NCBI GenBank assembly: GCA_024233785.1
Contig: JACKPD010000030.1
Coordinates: forward strand, 1 to 12,728
Length of the DNA: 12,728 nucleotides
DNA from: Spirochaetales bacterium
Lineage (GTDB): Bacteria > Spirochaetota > Spirochaetia > CADAEX01
Direction: 5' to 3'
Shown here piece by piece: positions 6,159 through 12,728 of this stretch. Within the stretch, counting starts at the first letter, position 1. Each line of letters begins with the position of its first letter. The translations under genes and the position numbers were made by a program. The notes below the pieces were generated by a model that was not told where the DNA came from, did no database searches, and saw only the letters and a list, made by a program, of their open reading frames with translations.

Positions 6159-8246
6159 ATGAGAAGAAAAACTATATTCAGGACCCGAACGTCAAAAACA
6201 ATTTTTCTTATACTCTCTTCCTCGGCTGCATCAGCCGCTGTATATCTTTTTATGCCTCTTTTAACAGGCTGGAAAAACACACTGCAGGCAGCACCTGAAA
6301 ATATATCGGATATCCTTTTAATCTTCTCGCTTGCGATTCATCTTTTATGGGCATTTTCACTTGCAGTCTTAAAAAGCAGAAGGGATAATTTTGCCCTTAA
6401 AGCCCCGGCAGGTATGTTTACTGCCTCGCTTCTCATGTTTCTTTTTTCATACCTTTACGCCTATAACGCGGGGCTTGAATATATTCAGCGGTTTGCACAG
6501 AGCTCTGACATCCTGAGTTTTGCCCCCGATACCACAACTGGCAGACTATATGCGCTATTCATGTATCTACCATTTATTGCCTCAGACCTGGCGGCAATTT
6601 TCATTTTAAAAAAATCCAAAGGTATCCCGCCTTCTTTTTCAAGGTTATCTCTCACAATGCTTTCCGCAGTTTTATATTCACTTTCCTTTCCGTCCTTCTT
6701 TCATCCGGAGGGATTTCCATTACTGGCGTTTACCGCACTTGTTCCGCTTATTCTTGTAATCAATTATTCAAAAACAGGGGAAGGAATATTCTGGGCAGTT
6801 GTATTCGGGGTTTTTCAGACAACAATAATAAACTACTGGCTTTCAACATTCAGTCTTGTATCTCTGCAGGCTGTTATTTTAATCAATCTTGTGCATTATC
6901 TGATTTTTATGGCAATTGCGGTTCCTGCATACAGGCATGCTGATAATTTTAAATGGATTGTTTTTCCGGCGGCATGGGTTATGCTTGAATATTTCAGAAG
7001 CCTCGGGTTCGCGGCATATCCCTGGTGTCCGCTTGGGACCAGCCAGTATAAGGCCGCCTCATTTATCCAGACAGCGTCAGTTACAGGGGTATACGGGATA
7101 TCATTCATCATAGCGCTTATAAATTCTTCAGCGGCATTTTTCATTTCTGCCTTAACAGGGAAAAAACCCGCTGTTAAACGCAGACTGATCAAAGCTGTTC
7201 CCCTGCTTGCGGCAATCCTTGCGGCATCGTTATCAGTCCTCTGGGGAAAGGGTGAAATTGCCCGGCTTGAAAAAGAGGTCCCGGTAAAAACAATTAATCT
7301 TTCCCTTATTCAGCAGAACAGCGATCCCAGGAAAACAGACTACAGGGAAAATCTGGATGTGCTTAAAAAACTCACCAATGAAGCCCTTGCCGGTTCAAAC
7401 AGAAAGACAGACCTTGTAGTATGGTCCGAAACCGCCTACGTCCCCAACATCAGGCGGTGGGGCAGCATGGCGCCGGATGAACACCCCCTAGCAAAACTTA
7501 CAGATGAATTCCTTGAGTATCAGAGAATGGGCGGTTTTTATCTTTTAACCGGCAACGATGATTATGAACTTAAAGGGGACGGGAATACAATTGAGAGAAA
7601 GGAATATAACGCATCGGTATTTTTTACAGACAAAGGAAAAAGGGCCGATACCTACAGGAAGATACGGCTTGTTCCATTCACTGAATATTTTCCATTCAGA
7701 AAGCAGCTTCCTGCTCTGTACGAGATTCTTATAAAGATGGATGTGAACCTCTGGGAACCCGGAATTGAGCAGACAGTATTCACCCATCCTGAATTCCGGT
7801 TTTCAACCCCGATATGTTTTGAAGATATCTTCCCGGACTATGTAAGGAATTTCGCTTTAAAAGGGGCTGATGTAATACTCAACATTTCAAACGATTACTG
7901 GTCACTTACTGAAACAGAAGGAAAGCAGCACTTCATGACAGGGATGATGAGAGCGGTGGAAAACCGAAGGCCTCTCGTAAGATGCACTGCATCGGGCCTT
8001 ACAGGGGTTGTTGAGAGGACAGGTAAAATAAGGGACACACAGCCTTTCTATAAACCGCTTTATGTAAACACACATATAGAACTGCACGGCCGGGGGGCCG
8101 CTTCATTTTACTTAAAATACGGAGACTGGTTTGCCGGGACCTGCATCGCTGCAGTTCTGTTTATGTTTATAAAATCCATTGTTTTCAGTTTTCTATCCTA
8201 TGCTGTAAAACAGAAAAAAATAATACTCTTGAATAAAAACAGGTAA
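6159..8246 (+). CDS. lnt: Apolipoprotein N-acyltransferase with a long N-terminal membrane extension
   Basis: Inner-membrane enzyme that transfers an acyl chain from phospholipid to the N-terminal Cys of lipoproteins, the last maturation step. The nitrilase-like catalytic domain spans about residues 378-650. It shows the Glu-Lys-Cys triad: E424 in VVWSETAYVP, K501 in YRKIRLVPFTEYFPF and C553 in PICFEDIFPDY. NDYWSL ... QHFMTGMMRAVENRRPLVR matches the substrate-cavity region. The K-to-C spacing of 52 equals that of E. coli Lnt. The usual membrane core starts near residue 165 (LYSLSFPSF) and a final helix closes the C-end. The protein is 695 aa against about 510 in E. coli; the excess is an N-terminal region of about 165 residues with roughly four hydrophobic helices (near 14-36, 50-71, 82-103, 130-150). 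ATG 6159 is used; no Shine-Dalgarno site precedes it. The next gene is a phosphoribosyltransferase 82 nt downstream. Confidence 0.93.
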   Translation: MRRKTIFRTRTSKTIFLILSSSAASAAVYLFMPLLTGWKNTLQAAPENISDILLIFSLAIHLLWAFSLAVLKSRRDNFALKAPAGMFTASLLMFLFSYLYAYNAGLEYIQRFAQSSDILSFAPDTTTGRLYALFMYLPFIASDLAAIFILKKSKGIPPSFSRLSLTMLSAVLYSLSFPSFFHPEGFPLLAFTALVPLILVINYSKTGEGIFWAVVFGVFQTTIINYWLSTFSLVSLQAVILINLVHYLIFMAIAVPAYRHADNFKWIVFPAAWVMLEYFRSLGFAAYPWCPLGTSQYKAASFIQTASVTGVYGISFIIALINSSAAFFISALTGKKPAVKRRLIKAVPLLAAILAASLSVLWGKGEIARLEKEVPVKTINLSLIQQNSDPRKTDYRENLDVLKKLTNEALAGSNRKTDLVVWSETAYVPNIRRWGSMAPDEHPLAKLTDEFLEYQRMGGFYLLTGNDDYELKGDGNTIERKEYNASVFFTDKGKRADTYRKIRLVPFTEYFPFRKQLPALYEILIKMDVNLWEPGIEQTVFTHPEFRFSTPICFEDIFPDYVRNFALKGADVILNISNDYWSLTETEGKQHFMTGMMRAVENRRPLVRCTASGLTGVVERTGKIRDTQPFYKPLYVNTHIELHGRGAASFYLKYGDWFAGTCIAAVLFMFIKSIVFSFLSYAVKQKKIILLNKNR

Positions 8247-8328
8247 AAAATTAACTTTATACCCGGCCGGAAGTATTCCCGGCAGCAGTTTCAGCCGCAA
8301 AGAGCGCAGCCAGGAGAATAACGACACC

Positions 8329-8847
8329 ATGAACGGCAAAATATATTTCAGCTACAGCATGATTCACAGGACAATTAAAAAACTGTCAGAGGAAATCAGG
8401 GACAGCGGATTCAATCCTGAACTTATGGTTGCAATAGGAACCGGCGGCTTTATCCCTGCGCGGATTATGAAAACCTACCTGGGTCTTCCGATACTCACTG
8501 TCGGCATCAGATACTACAATAAAGAGAACAAACTCCAGAGTGAACCTGAAAGGATCCAGTGGATTGATGAAGTGGAAGAGAAGCTGAAAGGGAAAAGGAT
8601 ACTCCTTGTAGATGAGGTTGATGACACGAGATCGACTCTTGAATATTGCCTCAGGGAGCTTATAAAACAGAAACCGGATGAGATAGCGGTCGCGGTTCTC
8701 CATAAAAAGGAAAAACCAAAGGCAGGAAAAATTCCATCCGCGGTTACCAGGTATTTCTGCGGAGAAACACTCCCCGATTCATGGTGCTGCTACCCATGGG
8801 ACGCGCTTGATATCGTCGAGCATGAGAGGATCGCGAACCAGGGATAA
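8329..8847 (+). CDS. Type I phosphoribosyltransferase, purine salvage type (COG2236-like)
   Basis: Cytosolic enzyme expected to join a purine base (hypoxanthine, xanthine or guanine) to PRPP. The PRPP loop is clear at residues 92-104: LLVDEVDDTRSTL with the acidic pair D98/D99. Upstream, VAIGTGGFIPARIMKTYLG (34-52) is the family's GG-x-PAR motif, here TGG where RGG is more common. The C-end with CCYPWDALDIVEHE resembles the PWE-type ending of COG2236 and Gpt-like proteins. Length 172 aa is short but whole. AGGAG at 8312-8316 lies 12 nt before ATG 8329, longer than ideal. It is the last gene of the plus-strand series and converges on an ABC importer of the nucleoside class, so import plus salvage is plausible. 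Base specificity is not determinable. A regulatory PRTase (PurR/PyrR type) is unlikely because no extra domain is present. Confidence 0.85.
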   Translation: MNGKIYFSYSMIHRTIKKLSEEIRDSGFNPELMVAIGTGGFIPARIMKTYLGLPILTVGIRYYNKENKLQSEPERIQWIDEVEEKLKGKRILLVDEVDDTRSTLEYCLRELIKQKPDEIAVAVLHKKEKPKAGKIPSAVTRYFCGETLPDSWCCYPWDALDIVEHERIANQG

Positions 8848-8879
8848 AACCGGTACCGGTTTTTCTGCGGAAAAACCGG
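8846..8879. terminator. Hairpin pair between convergent genes, likely bidirectional terminator
   Basis: Two overlapping hairpins. One is the palindrome AAAACCGGTACCGGTTTT (8846-8863), overlapping the phosphoribosyltransferase stop codon and ending in a T run on the plus strand. The other is CCGGTTTTT (8856-8864) pairing perfectly with AAAAACCGG (8871-8879) over a 6-nt loop. They share the middle CCGGTTTT and cannot form together. On the minus strand the second hairpin is followed by TACCGGTTTTATCC, a weak T run. Position between convergent operons supports termination in both directions. Confidence 0.5.
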
Positions 8880-8935
8880 ATGACGCAATTAAAGAACAGA
8901 CCGGCTAACATAGTGATGATATTAGAAAGCCTCTG

Positions 8936-9862
8936 TTACCGCTCCCCCCGCTTGTACGGCTCCCCAAGATGCGCCGGGGCATGCATCTTCCTGTGCCCTT
9001 CAAGACTTAGTCCGTAAAAAACCAGAACAGCAAGCGTTGTAAGGTATGGAAGCATTGCCAAAAAGTTGGGCGATATTCCAAGCGGCTGAAGAAGATACTG
9101 GAGAACAAAAATACCGCCGAAAACATATGCGCCGGTAAAGGCCCTTTTCGGGTCCCACATTGAAAAAATTGTAAGAGCTATAACAATCCACCCCCTGCCT
9201 GCAGTAAGCCCCTCTATCCAGGATTTGCTGTAGGCAATTGAAAGATGGGAACCTGCAAGACCGGCAAACGCTCCACCTGCCATTACGCAAAGATACTGGA
9301 CCAGATGAACATTTATCCCCTGTGTTTCAGCAGCCCTGGGATTTTCCCCTGTAGACCGTACAACTATGCCCAGTTTTGTCCTGTAAAGAAAAAACCATGC
9401 CCCTGCACCCAGGATTATGGAAAGATAAAAATATGGATCCTGCCTGAAAAATATCTCGCCGATATACGGAATATCTCTCAAATACGGCAGATTAACCGCC
9501 TCCATCTTTATAGCAAGCGGTTTTCCGATATAGGGCTTGCCCCAGAGACCGCTGATACCAAGGCCCAGCATGGAAAGAGCAAGTCCGGATACAACCTGGT
9601 TAGCACGAAGGCTGATGCTTACAAACGCGTGAATCAGGGCAAATAACGCGCCGCAGATCATGGAGAAAGCAAGCCCCAGCCAGGGATTTCCGGTAGTGTA
9701 GGTTACAGCGAATCCCGAGACCGCCCCGACTGCCATCATCCCCTCAACCCCGAGGTTCATGACTCCGCCCCTTTCGCTTATTATTTCACCCACCGTTCCA
9801 AGAAGCAGGGGCGTCCCGGCGATCAGTGTCCTGGTAAGTACTGATGTTATTATCTGTTCCAT
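8936..9862 (-). CDS. BMP-class ABC importer permease, second subunit (YufQ/BmpC/RfuD-like)
   Basis: Inner-membrane permease of the branched-chain-amino-acid/ribose superfamily (BPD_transp_2), in the branch that serves nucleoside and riboflavin importers. It has 308 aa with about eight to ten hydrophobic segments. The N-terminal GTVGEIISERGGVMNLGVEGMM is the diagnostic motif of this subunit. GLAFSMICGALFALIHAFVSI, the LRANQVVSGLALSML motif and STGENPRAAETQGIN (cytoplasmic coupling region) are in the expected order. GRGWIVIALTIFSMWDP is also typical. ATG 9862 overlaps the upstream permease by 13 nt, so translation is probably coupled; AGGGGG lies 4 nt before it. It is last gene of the operon, 88 nt from the convergent phosphoribosyltransferase. 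Substrate is not determinable from sequence. Confidence 0.9.
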   Translation of the reverse strand: MEQIITSVLTRTLIAGTPLLLGTVGEIISERGGVMNLGVEGMMAVGAVSGFAVTYTTGNPWLGLAFSMICGALFALIHAFVSISLRANQVVSGLALSMLGLGISGLWGKPYIGKPLAIKMEAVNLPYLRDIPYIGEIFFRQDPYFYLSIILGAGAWFFLYRTKLGIVVRSTGENPRAAETQGINVHLVQYLCVMAGGAFAGLAGSHLSIAYSKSWIEGLTAGRGWIVIALTIFSMWDPKRAFTGAYVFGGIFVLQYLLQPLGISPNFLAMLPYLTTLAVLVFYGLSLEGHRKMHAPAHLGEPYKRGER

Positions 9863-10941
9863 TTTGCCCCCTGCAGCTTAATTGTTACACTGTTTTTCTG
9901 GAAAAACTCACCCATTATGAGAAATACAAGAATTATGCCGTTGAATATGTTTACGGTGGCAGCCGGCAGATTAAGTGAAATCTGTATGGCATCTCCCCCG
10001 ACAAGTATCCCGGCGAAGAAAAGTCCGGAAAAAATTGCCGTGACCGGGTTAAGCCTTGAGAGCCAGGCTACAATAATCGCTGTAAATCCGTAGCCTGAGC
10101 TTATAGATTCAGGATATGTCAGGTGGTGGTGGAGCCCTGCTACCTCTCCAACTCCCGCAAGCCCGGCAAGCCCTCCGCTTATGATCATTATGATAATTGT
10201 AGTTCTGTAGAAATCAATTCCGGCGTATCTTGCAGCCTCCTGGTTCTCACCGATGACCCTCACTTCATAGCCGAACCTGGTCCTGAATAAAAGTACATAT
10301 ACCAGCGCAGAAACTGCCAGCGCGATAATCAGCGTGACAAAGTGGATTCTCGAATTGCCTAAAAGAGCAAGCTGCGCAGTTTCGGGAAAATCATCGGTAT
10401 AGGGAAAGCCGAACTGGGTTTTACCCTTCCAGGGGCCGATAACCAGCATTTTTATAAACTCTGCCCCGACATAATTAAGCATAAGGGTTGAGATAACCTC
10501 GTTTATTCCGAACCTTACACGCAGTATCGCAGGGACTATTCCCCAGAGTGCTCCCGCAATAAAACCTCCGGTAAACATGAGAAGAATAGCCGCCCATGCG
10601 GGAAGCGATGCAGCCCAGGTCAAAGCTATCCAGGTAGCTGCGGCAGCTCCGGCTAAAAGCTGGCTTTCAGCGCCTATGTTCCAGAATTTGCCGCGGTAAG
10701 CTATGGTAAGCCCTGCGGCGATAAGGATCAAAGGTATGGATTTTGTAACAGTTTCCTTGAAACCGTACATGGAACCGAATGATCCGCTGAATATCTTGTA
10801 TATCGCGAAAAAAGGGTTTACCCCTTTCGCAAGGAATACAACACCAATTGCGGCTAGCCCGGCAAGCAGGGACGCGGCAAGAATCAGATTTGATATAAGC
10901 GGTTTTTCATTTTCACGGGGTGAAATATCAATTCTAAGCAT
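9850..10941 (-). CDS. BMP-class ABC importer permease, first subunit (YufP/BmpB/RfuC-like)
   Basis: Partner permease of the same importer, 363 aa from the chosen ATG. The signature LILIAAGLTIAYRGKFWNIGAESQ lies at about residues 71-94 and VRFGINEVISTLMLNYVG follows. VIGENQEAARYAGID is the coupling loop and SGYGFTAIIVAWLSRLNP the C-terminal motif. A cytoplasmic N-terminus of about 15 residues precedes the first helix. ATG 10941 is preferred over GTG 10944 because AGGAGG (10954-10949) sits 7 nt before the ATG. The ATG shares one base with the ATPase stop (TGATG), a typical stop-restart junction. The pair of unequal permeases (about 360 and 310 aa) plus one tandem ATPase is the standard composition of YufOPQ/BmpABC and Rfu systems. 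Confidence 0.9.
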   Translation of the reverse strand: MLRIDISPRENEKPLISNLILAASLLAGLAAIGVVFLAKGVNPFFAIYKIFSGSFGSMYGFKETVTKSIPLILIAAGLTIAYRGKFWNIGAESQLLAGAAAATWIALTWAASLPAWAAILLMFTGGFIAGALWGIVPAILRVRFGINEVISTLMLNYVGAEFIKMLVIGPWKGKTQFGFPYTDDFPETAQLALLGNSRIHFVTLIIALAVSALVYVLLFRTRFGYEVRVIGENQEAARYAGIDFYRTTIIIMIISGGLAGLAGVGEVAGLHHHLTYPESISSGYGFTAIIVAWLSRLNPVTAIFSGLFFAGILVGGDAIQISLNLPAATVNIFNGIILVFLIMGEFFQKNSVTIKLQGAKWNR

Positions 10942-12473
10942 CACTCTGCCTCCTGCACAGGAAGCTTAAGGGAACCTGTCATCATAAGCCCTATATCCTT
11001 AATATCAGCATCTCCTGCCTTAAGTATTCCCATAAACTCTCCCTTGAAAATTACAGCAATCCTGTCGCATATCTCAAAAAGCTCTTCAAGGTCTTCCGAA
11101 ACAAGAAGAACACCGCCTCCCTCTTCGCGCCTTGCGAGAATCTGCCGCCTGATATATTCTGTGGCCCCGATATCAAGCCCGTAGGTCGGATGCGAAGCTA
11201 CCAGAAGGGCCGGCTTGCTCTCTATCTCCCGGCCGATAATCAGTTTCTGTATGTTGCCCCCGGATAGTGATTTAATCGGGACATTGATGGAAGGCGTTGA
11301 TATATTATACCGCTCGACAATATTTTCCGTGTGGTTTTTTATCAGATCGTAGTCAAGAAACATCAGCCGGGAAAAAGGTTTTGAGTGGTGTTTTTTTAGA
11401 ATTGCGTTCTCGTATATGAATAGATTGGGAACAATTCCGAACTTTATCCTCTCTTCAGGGACATGGGTAATGCCTCTTGTGTTTACGACACGGGCAGACT
11501 TGTTTGTAATCGCGTCATCTTCAAGTATTATTTCGCCGGAGGAGGAACGCCTTAGACCTGTTATGGCCTCTACCAGCTCCCTCTGTCCGTTACCCGAAAC
11601 TCCGGCTATGCCGAATACCTCGTTGCGGTAGACTGAAAAGGAAAGGCCGTTTACGGCCGTATTTCCCCTGTCCCCGTTAACAAACAGTTCCTTGACCTCA
11701 AGAACCCGCTCCCCCCTTTCAAGGGGCACCTTGTCAAACCTGAGGTCAACATCACGGCCGACCATCATCCGGGCAAGCTCTTTTTTATCAACATCGCCGA
11801 TATCCGCACCGCCGACAGTAATGCCCTTTCTGATTACAGCTACCCTGCTGCAGATCTCCATAATTTCATCAAGCTTGTGGCTGATAAGAATAATTGAGTG
11901 CCCGTCATCTGCCATCTTTCTGATTATACCGAAAAGGTCTTTCGATTCCTGGGGAGTAAGTACGCTCGTAGGTTCATCCATGATAAGGAGGTCTGCCTCA
12001 AGAAAGAGAGCTTTAAGTATTTCAACCCGCTGCTGCTCCCCGGCAGACAGTTCCCATATTTTCTTGTCAGGATCAATTTTCATGTCAAACCGCTGTGAAA
12101 AACCTGATATTTTTTTTCTTATATAATTATCCGGGAAAAAGAAAGGAACATCATCAAGGCCGAGCGCGATATTTTCCGCTACCGTGTGGTTCTGCACAAG
12201 CATGAAATGCTGATGTATCATGCCTATCCCGGCCCTCATACTGTCCTTCGGGTTTTTTATCCTTGCGTCTTCTCCGTTGATTATAATCTCACCGGCATCC
12301 GGCCTGTATAGACCGTAAAGAATATTCATTAAAGTTGTCTTGCCGGCCCCGTTTTCACCGAGTAGCCCCAGAACTTCGCCGGATGAAATTTTAAGGTTTA
12401 TATCCTTGTTAGCGTAAAAACCATGAAAGGATTTTGTTATTCCCCTCATTTCAAGGTCATTTATCTTCCGCAC
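10941..12473 (-). CDS. BMP-class ABC importer ATPase with two fused nucleotide-binding domains (YufO/RfuB-like)
   Basis: Cytoplasmic ATPase of 510 aa driving the importer. Domain 1 (about 8-235) is intact: Walker A GENGAGKTT (39-47), signature LSAGEQQRVE, Walker B LLIMDEPT with D166/E167, and an H-loop in ILISHKLDE. Domain 2 (about 260-505) is degenerate: its P-loop reads GVSGNGQREL (291-300), lacking the GKT/S, and its Walker B reads LLVASHPTYGLD, without the catalytic Glu; its signature LSGGNIQKLIIGRE is good. A degenerate second site is usual in the RbsA/MglA/YufO class. The start is GTG at 12473 with AGGAG 6 nt upstream. It is first gene of the operon; a promoter lies about 40-65 nt upstream. 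The substrate-binding lipoprotein (BmpA/PnrA or RfuA), commonly the neighbour, is absent from the visible upstream sequence. Nucleoside or riboflavin import is inferred from family. Confidence 0.92.
   Translation of the reverse strand: MRKINDLEMRGITKSFHGFYANKDINLKISSGEVLGLLGENGAGKTTLMNILYGLYRPDAGEIIINGEDARIKNPKDSMRAGIGMIHQHFMLVQNHTVAENIALGLDDVPFFFPDNYIRKKISGFSQRFDMKIDPDKKIWELSAGEQQRVEILKALFLEADLLIMDEPTSVLTPQESKDLFGIIRKMADDGHSIILISHKLDEIMEICSRVAVIRKGITVGGADIGDVDKKELARMMVGRDVDLRFDKVPLERGERVLEVKELFVNGDRGNTAVNGLSFSVYRNEVFGIAGVSGNGQRELVEAITGLRRSSSGEIILEDDAITNKSARVVNTRGITHVPEERIKFGIVPNLFIYENAILKKHHSKPFSRLMFLDYDLIKNHTENIVERYNISTPSINVPIKSLSGGNIQKLIIGREIESKPALLVASHPTYGLDIGATEYIRRQILARREEGGGVLLVSEDLEELFEICDRIAVIFKGEFMGILKAGDADIKDIGLMMTGSLKLPVQEAE
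10949..10954 (-). promoter_or_regulatory. Ribosome-binding site choosing ATG 10941 for the first permease
   Basis: A consensus AGGAGG inside the 3' end of the ATPase gene, 7 nt before ATG 10941 and 4 nt before GTG 10944. Spacing favours the ATG. Confidence 0.65.
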
Positions 12474-12479
12474 TCAAAT

Positions 12480-12484
12480 CTCCT
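12480..12484 (-). promoter_or_regulatory. Ribosome-binding site supporting the GTG start of the ATPase gene
   Basis: AGGAG on the minus strand, 6 nt before GTG 12473. No in-frame ATG is available before codon 9, so the GTG start is favoured. Confidence 0.65.
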
Positions 12485-12510
12485 GGCTGTTTTTAGTCAA
12501 ATGTTTGAAA

Positions 12511-12539
12511 ATTGTAAGTTATTTAATGGTTTTTATCAA
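12511..12539 (-). promoter_or_regulatory. Sigma70 promoter of the ABC importer operon
   Basis: Minus-strand TTGATA (-35, 12539-12534, five of six), exactly 17 nt, then TACAAT (-10, 12516-12511, five of six). The predicted start near 12504 gives a leader of about 31 nt, too short for an FMN or purine riboswitch. The operon therefore begins with the ATPase gene, not with a binding-protein gene. Confidence 0.6.
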
Positions 12540-12594
12540 TCTTGGTTTGTTTGTAATGATGCTGATAATACAGATTATTGACGGATGAATATTT

Positions 12595-12728
12595 ATGAAT
12601 ATATTATTAGAGATGCAGCAGCGGCAGGTCGAAAGCATTGACTATAATCACAGGGAAATAATTCTCAGACGCCTGCTAAAAAGCGGCCTTCTGCTTACTG
12701 TACTTGCGCTGCTTCCCGCACTTCTTCT
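12595..12728 (+). CDS. Start of an unidentified putative membrane protein (runs off the window)
   Basis: An open frame of 44 codons from ATG 12595 to the window end with no stop. It encodes a polar, basic N-terminus (ESIDYNHREIILRRLLKSG) followed by a hydrophobic run (LLLTVLALLPALLL), as in a protein with a first transmembrane helix after a short cytoplasmic segment. No Shine-Dalgarno site is convincing; ATG 12613 in the same frame is an alternative start. It is divergent from the ABC operon. I do not recognise the family, and the visible part is too short to name one. Confidence 0.5.
   Translation, partial: MNILLEMQQRQVESIDYNHREIILRRLLKSGLLLTVLALLPALL

Noticed and set aside
8266..8283. GCCGG...CCGGC hairpin between lnt and the phosphoribosyltransferase gene
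   Set aside because: Only five base pairs plus a bulge, with no T run after it; not a credible terminator. The two genes may be co-transcribed.
11692..12126. Plus-strand open frame of 144 codons
   Set aside because: Antisense to the intact first ATPase domain; low-complexity Ser/Ile/Arg shadow translation.
12474..12594. Possible FMN or purine riboswitch before the ABC operon
   Set aside because: The predicted leader is about 31 nt and A/T-rich, without conserved riboswitch sequence blocks or stable stems.
1..12728. tRNA, rRNA, CRISPR array, insertion sequence or phage genes
   Set aside because: No repeat-spacer pattern, terminal inverted repeats, transposase or integrase motifs, or RNA gene signatures were seen on either strand by eye.

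Overview
The window reads as ordinary chromosome of a diderm bacterium. Lnt, an exported TolB-like protein and a BMP-family ABC importer are the clearest pointers. Moderate G+C, heavy use of ATA (Ile) and AGA/AGG (Arg) codons, long membrane-protein N-termini and the gene mix would fit a spirochaete-like genome. That placement is an inference with no 16S or marker support. I see no mobile element, phage gene, tRNA, rRNA or CRISPR array, and no base composition that stands out from its surroundings.

Layout, left to right. Bases 1-1683 (minus) hold a KtrB/TrkH-type K+ channel-transporter subunit, complete at the 5' end and cut by the window edge at the 3' end. Bases 1762-4097 (minus) hold a two-gene unit with a 4-nt TTGA overlap: an EndoQ-like PHP endonuclease, then a fold-type I PLP aminotransferase. 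Upstream and co-directional, 4210-5142 encodes an exported protein of unknown role with a TolB-like N-terminal region. A short divergent spacer separates it from a plus-strand series: an EamA/DMT transporter (5216-6103), an unusually long apolipoprotein N-acyltransferase (6159-8246) and a purine-type phosphoribosyltransferase (8329-8847). These converge through a hairpin-rich 88-nt spacer on a minus-strand ABC operon (8936-12473) with one tandem ATPase and two permeases of the nucleoside/riboflavin BMP class. At the right edge a plus-strand ORF of a putative membrane protein begins and leaves the window.

Functional links. The ABC importer and the phosphoribosyltransferase together suggest uptake and salvage of nucleosides or purine bases. 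The importer's binding protein is not in the window, and a riboflavin substrate (RfuBCD-like) is an equal alternative. EndoQ belongs to repair of deaminated bases. Lnt completes lipoprotein maturation at the inner membrane.

Most noteworthy are the ~165-residue, about four-TM N-terminal extension on Lnt, the promoter of lnt with a perfect palindrome filling its spacer and an almost leaderless start, the coupling of EndoQ to an aminotransferase, a palindrome just after the EndoQ promoter, and the uncharacterised exported protein. I did not find convincing evidence of a wholly new multi-gene system here.
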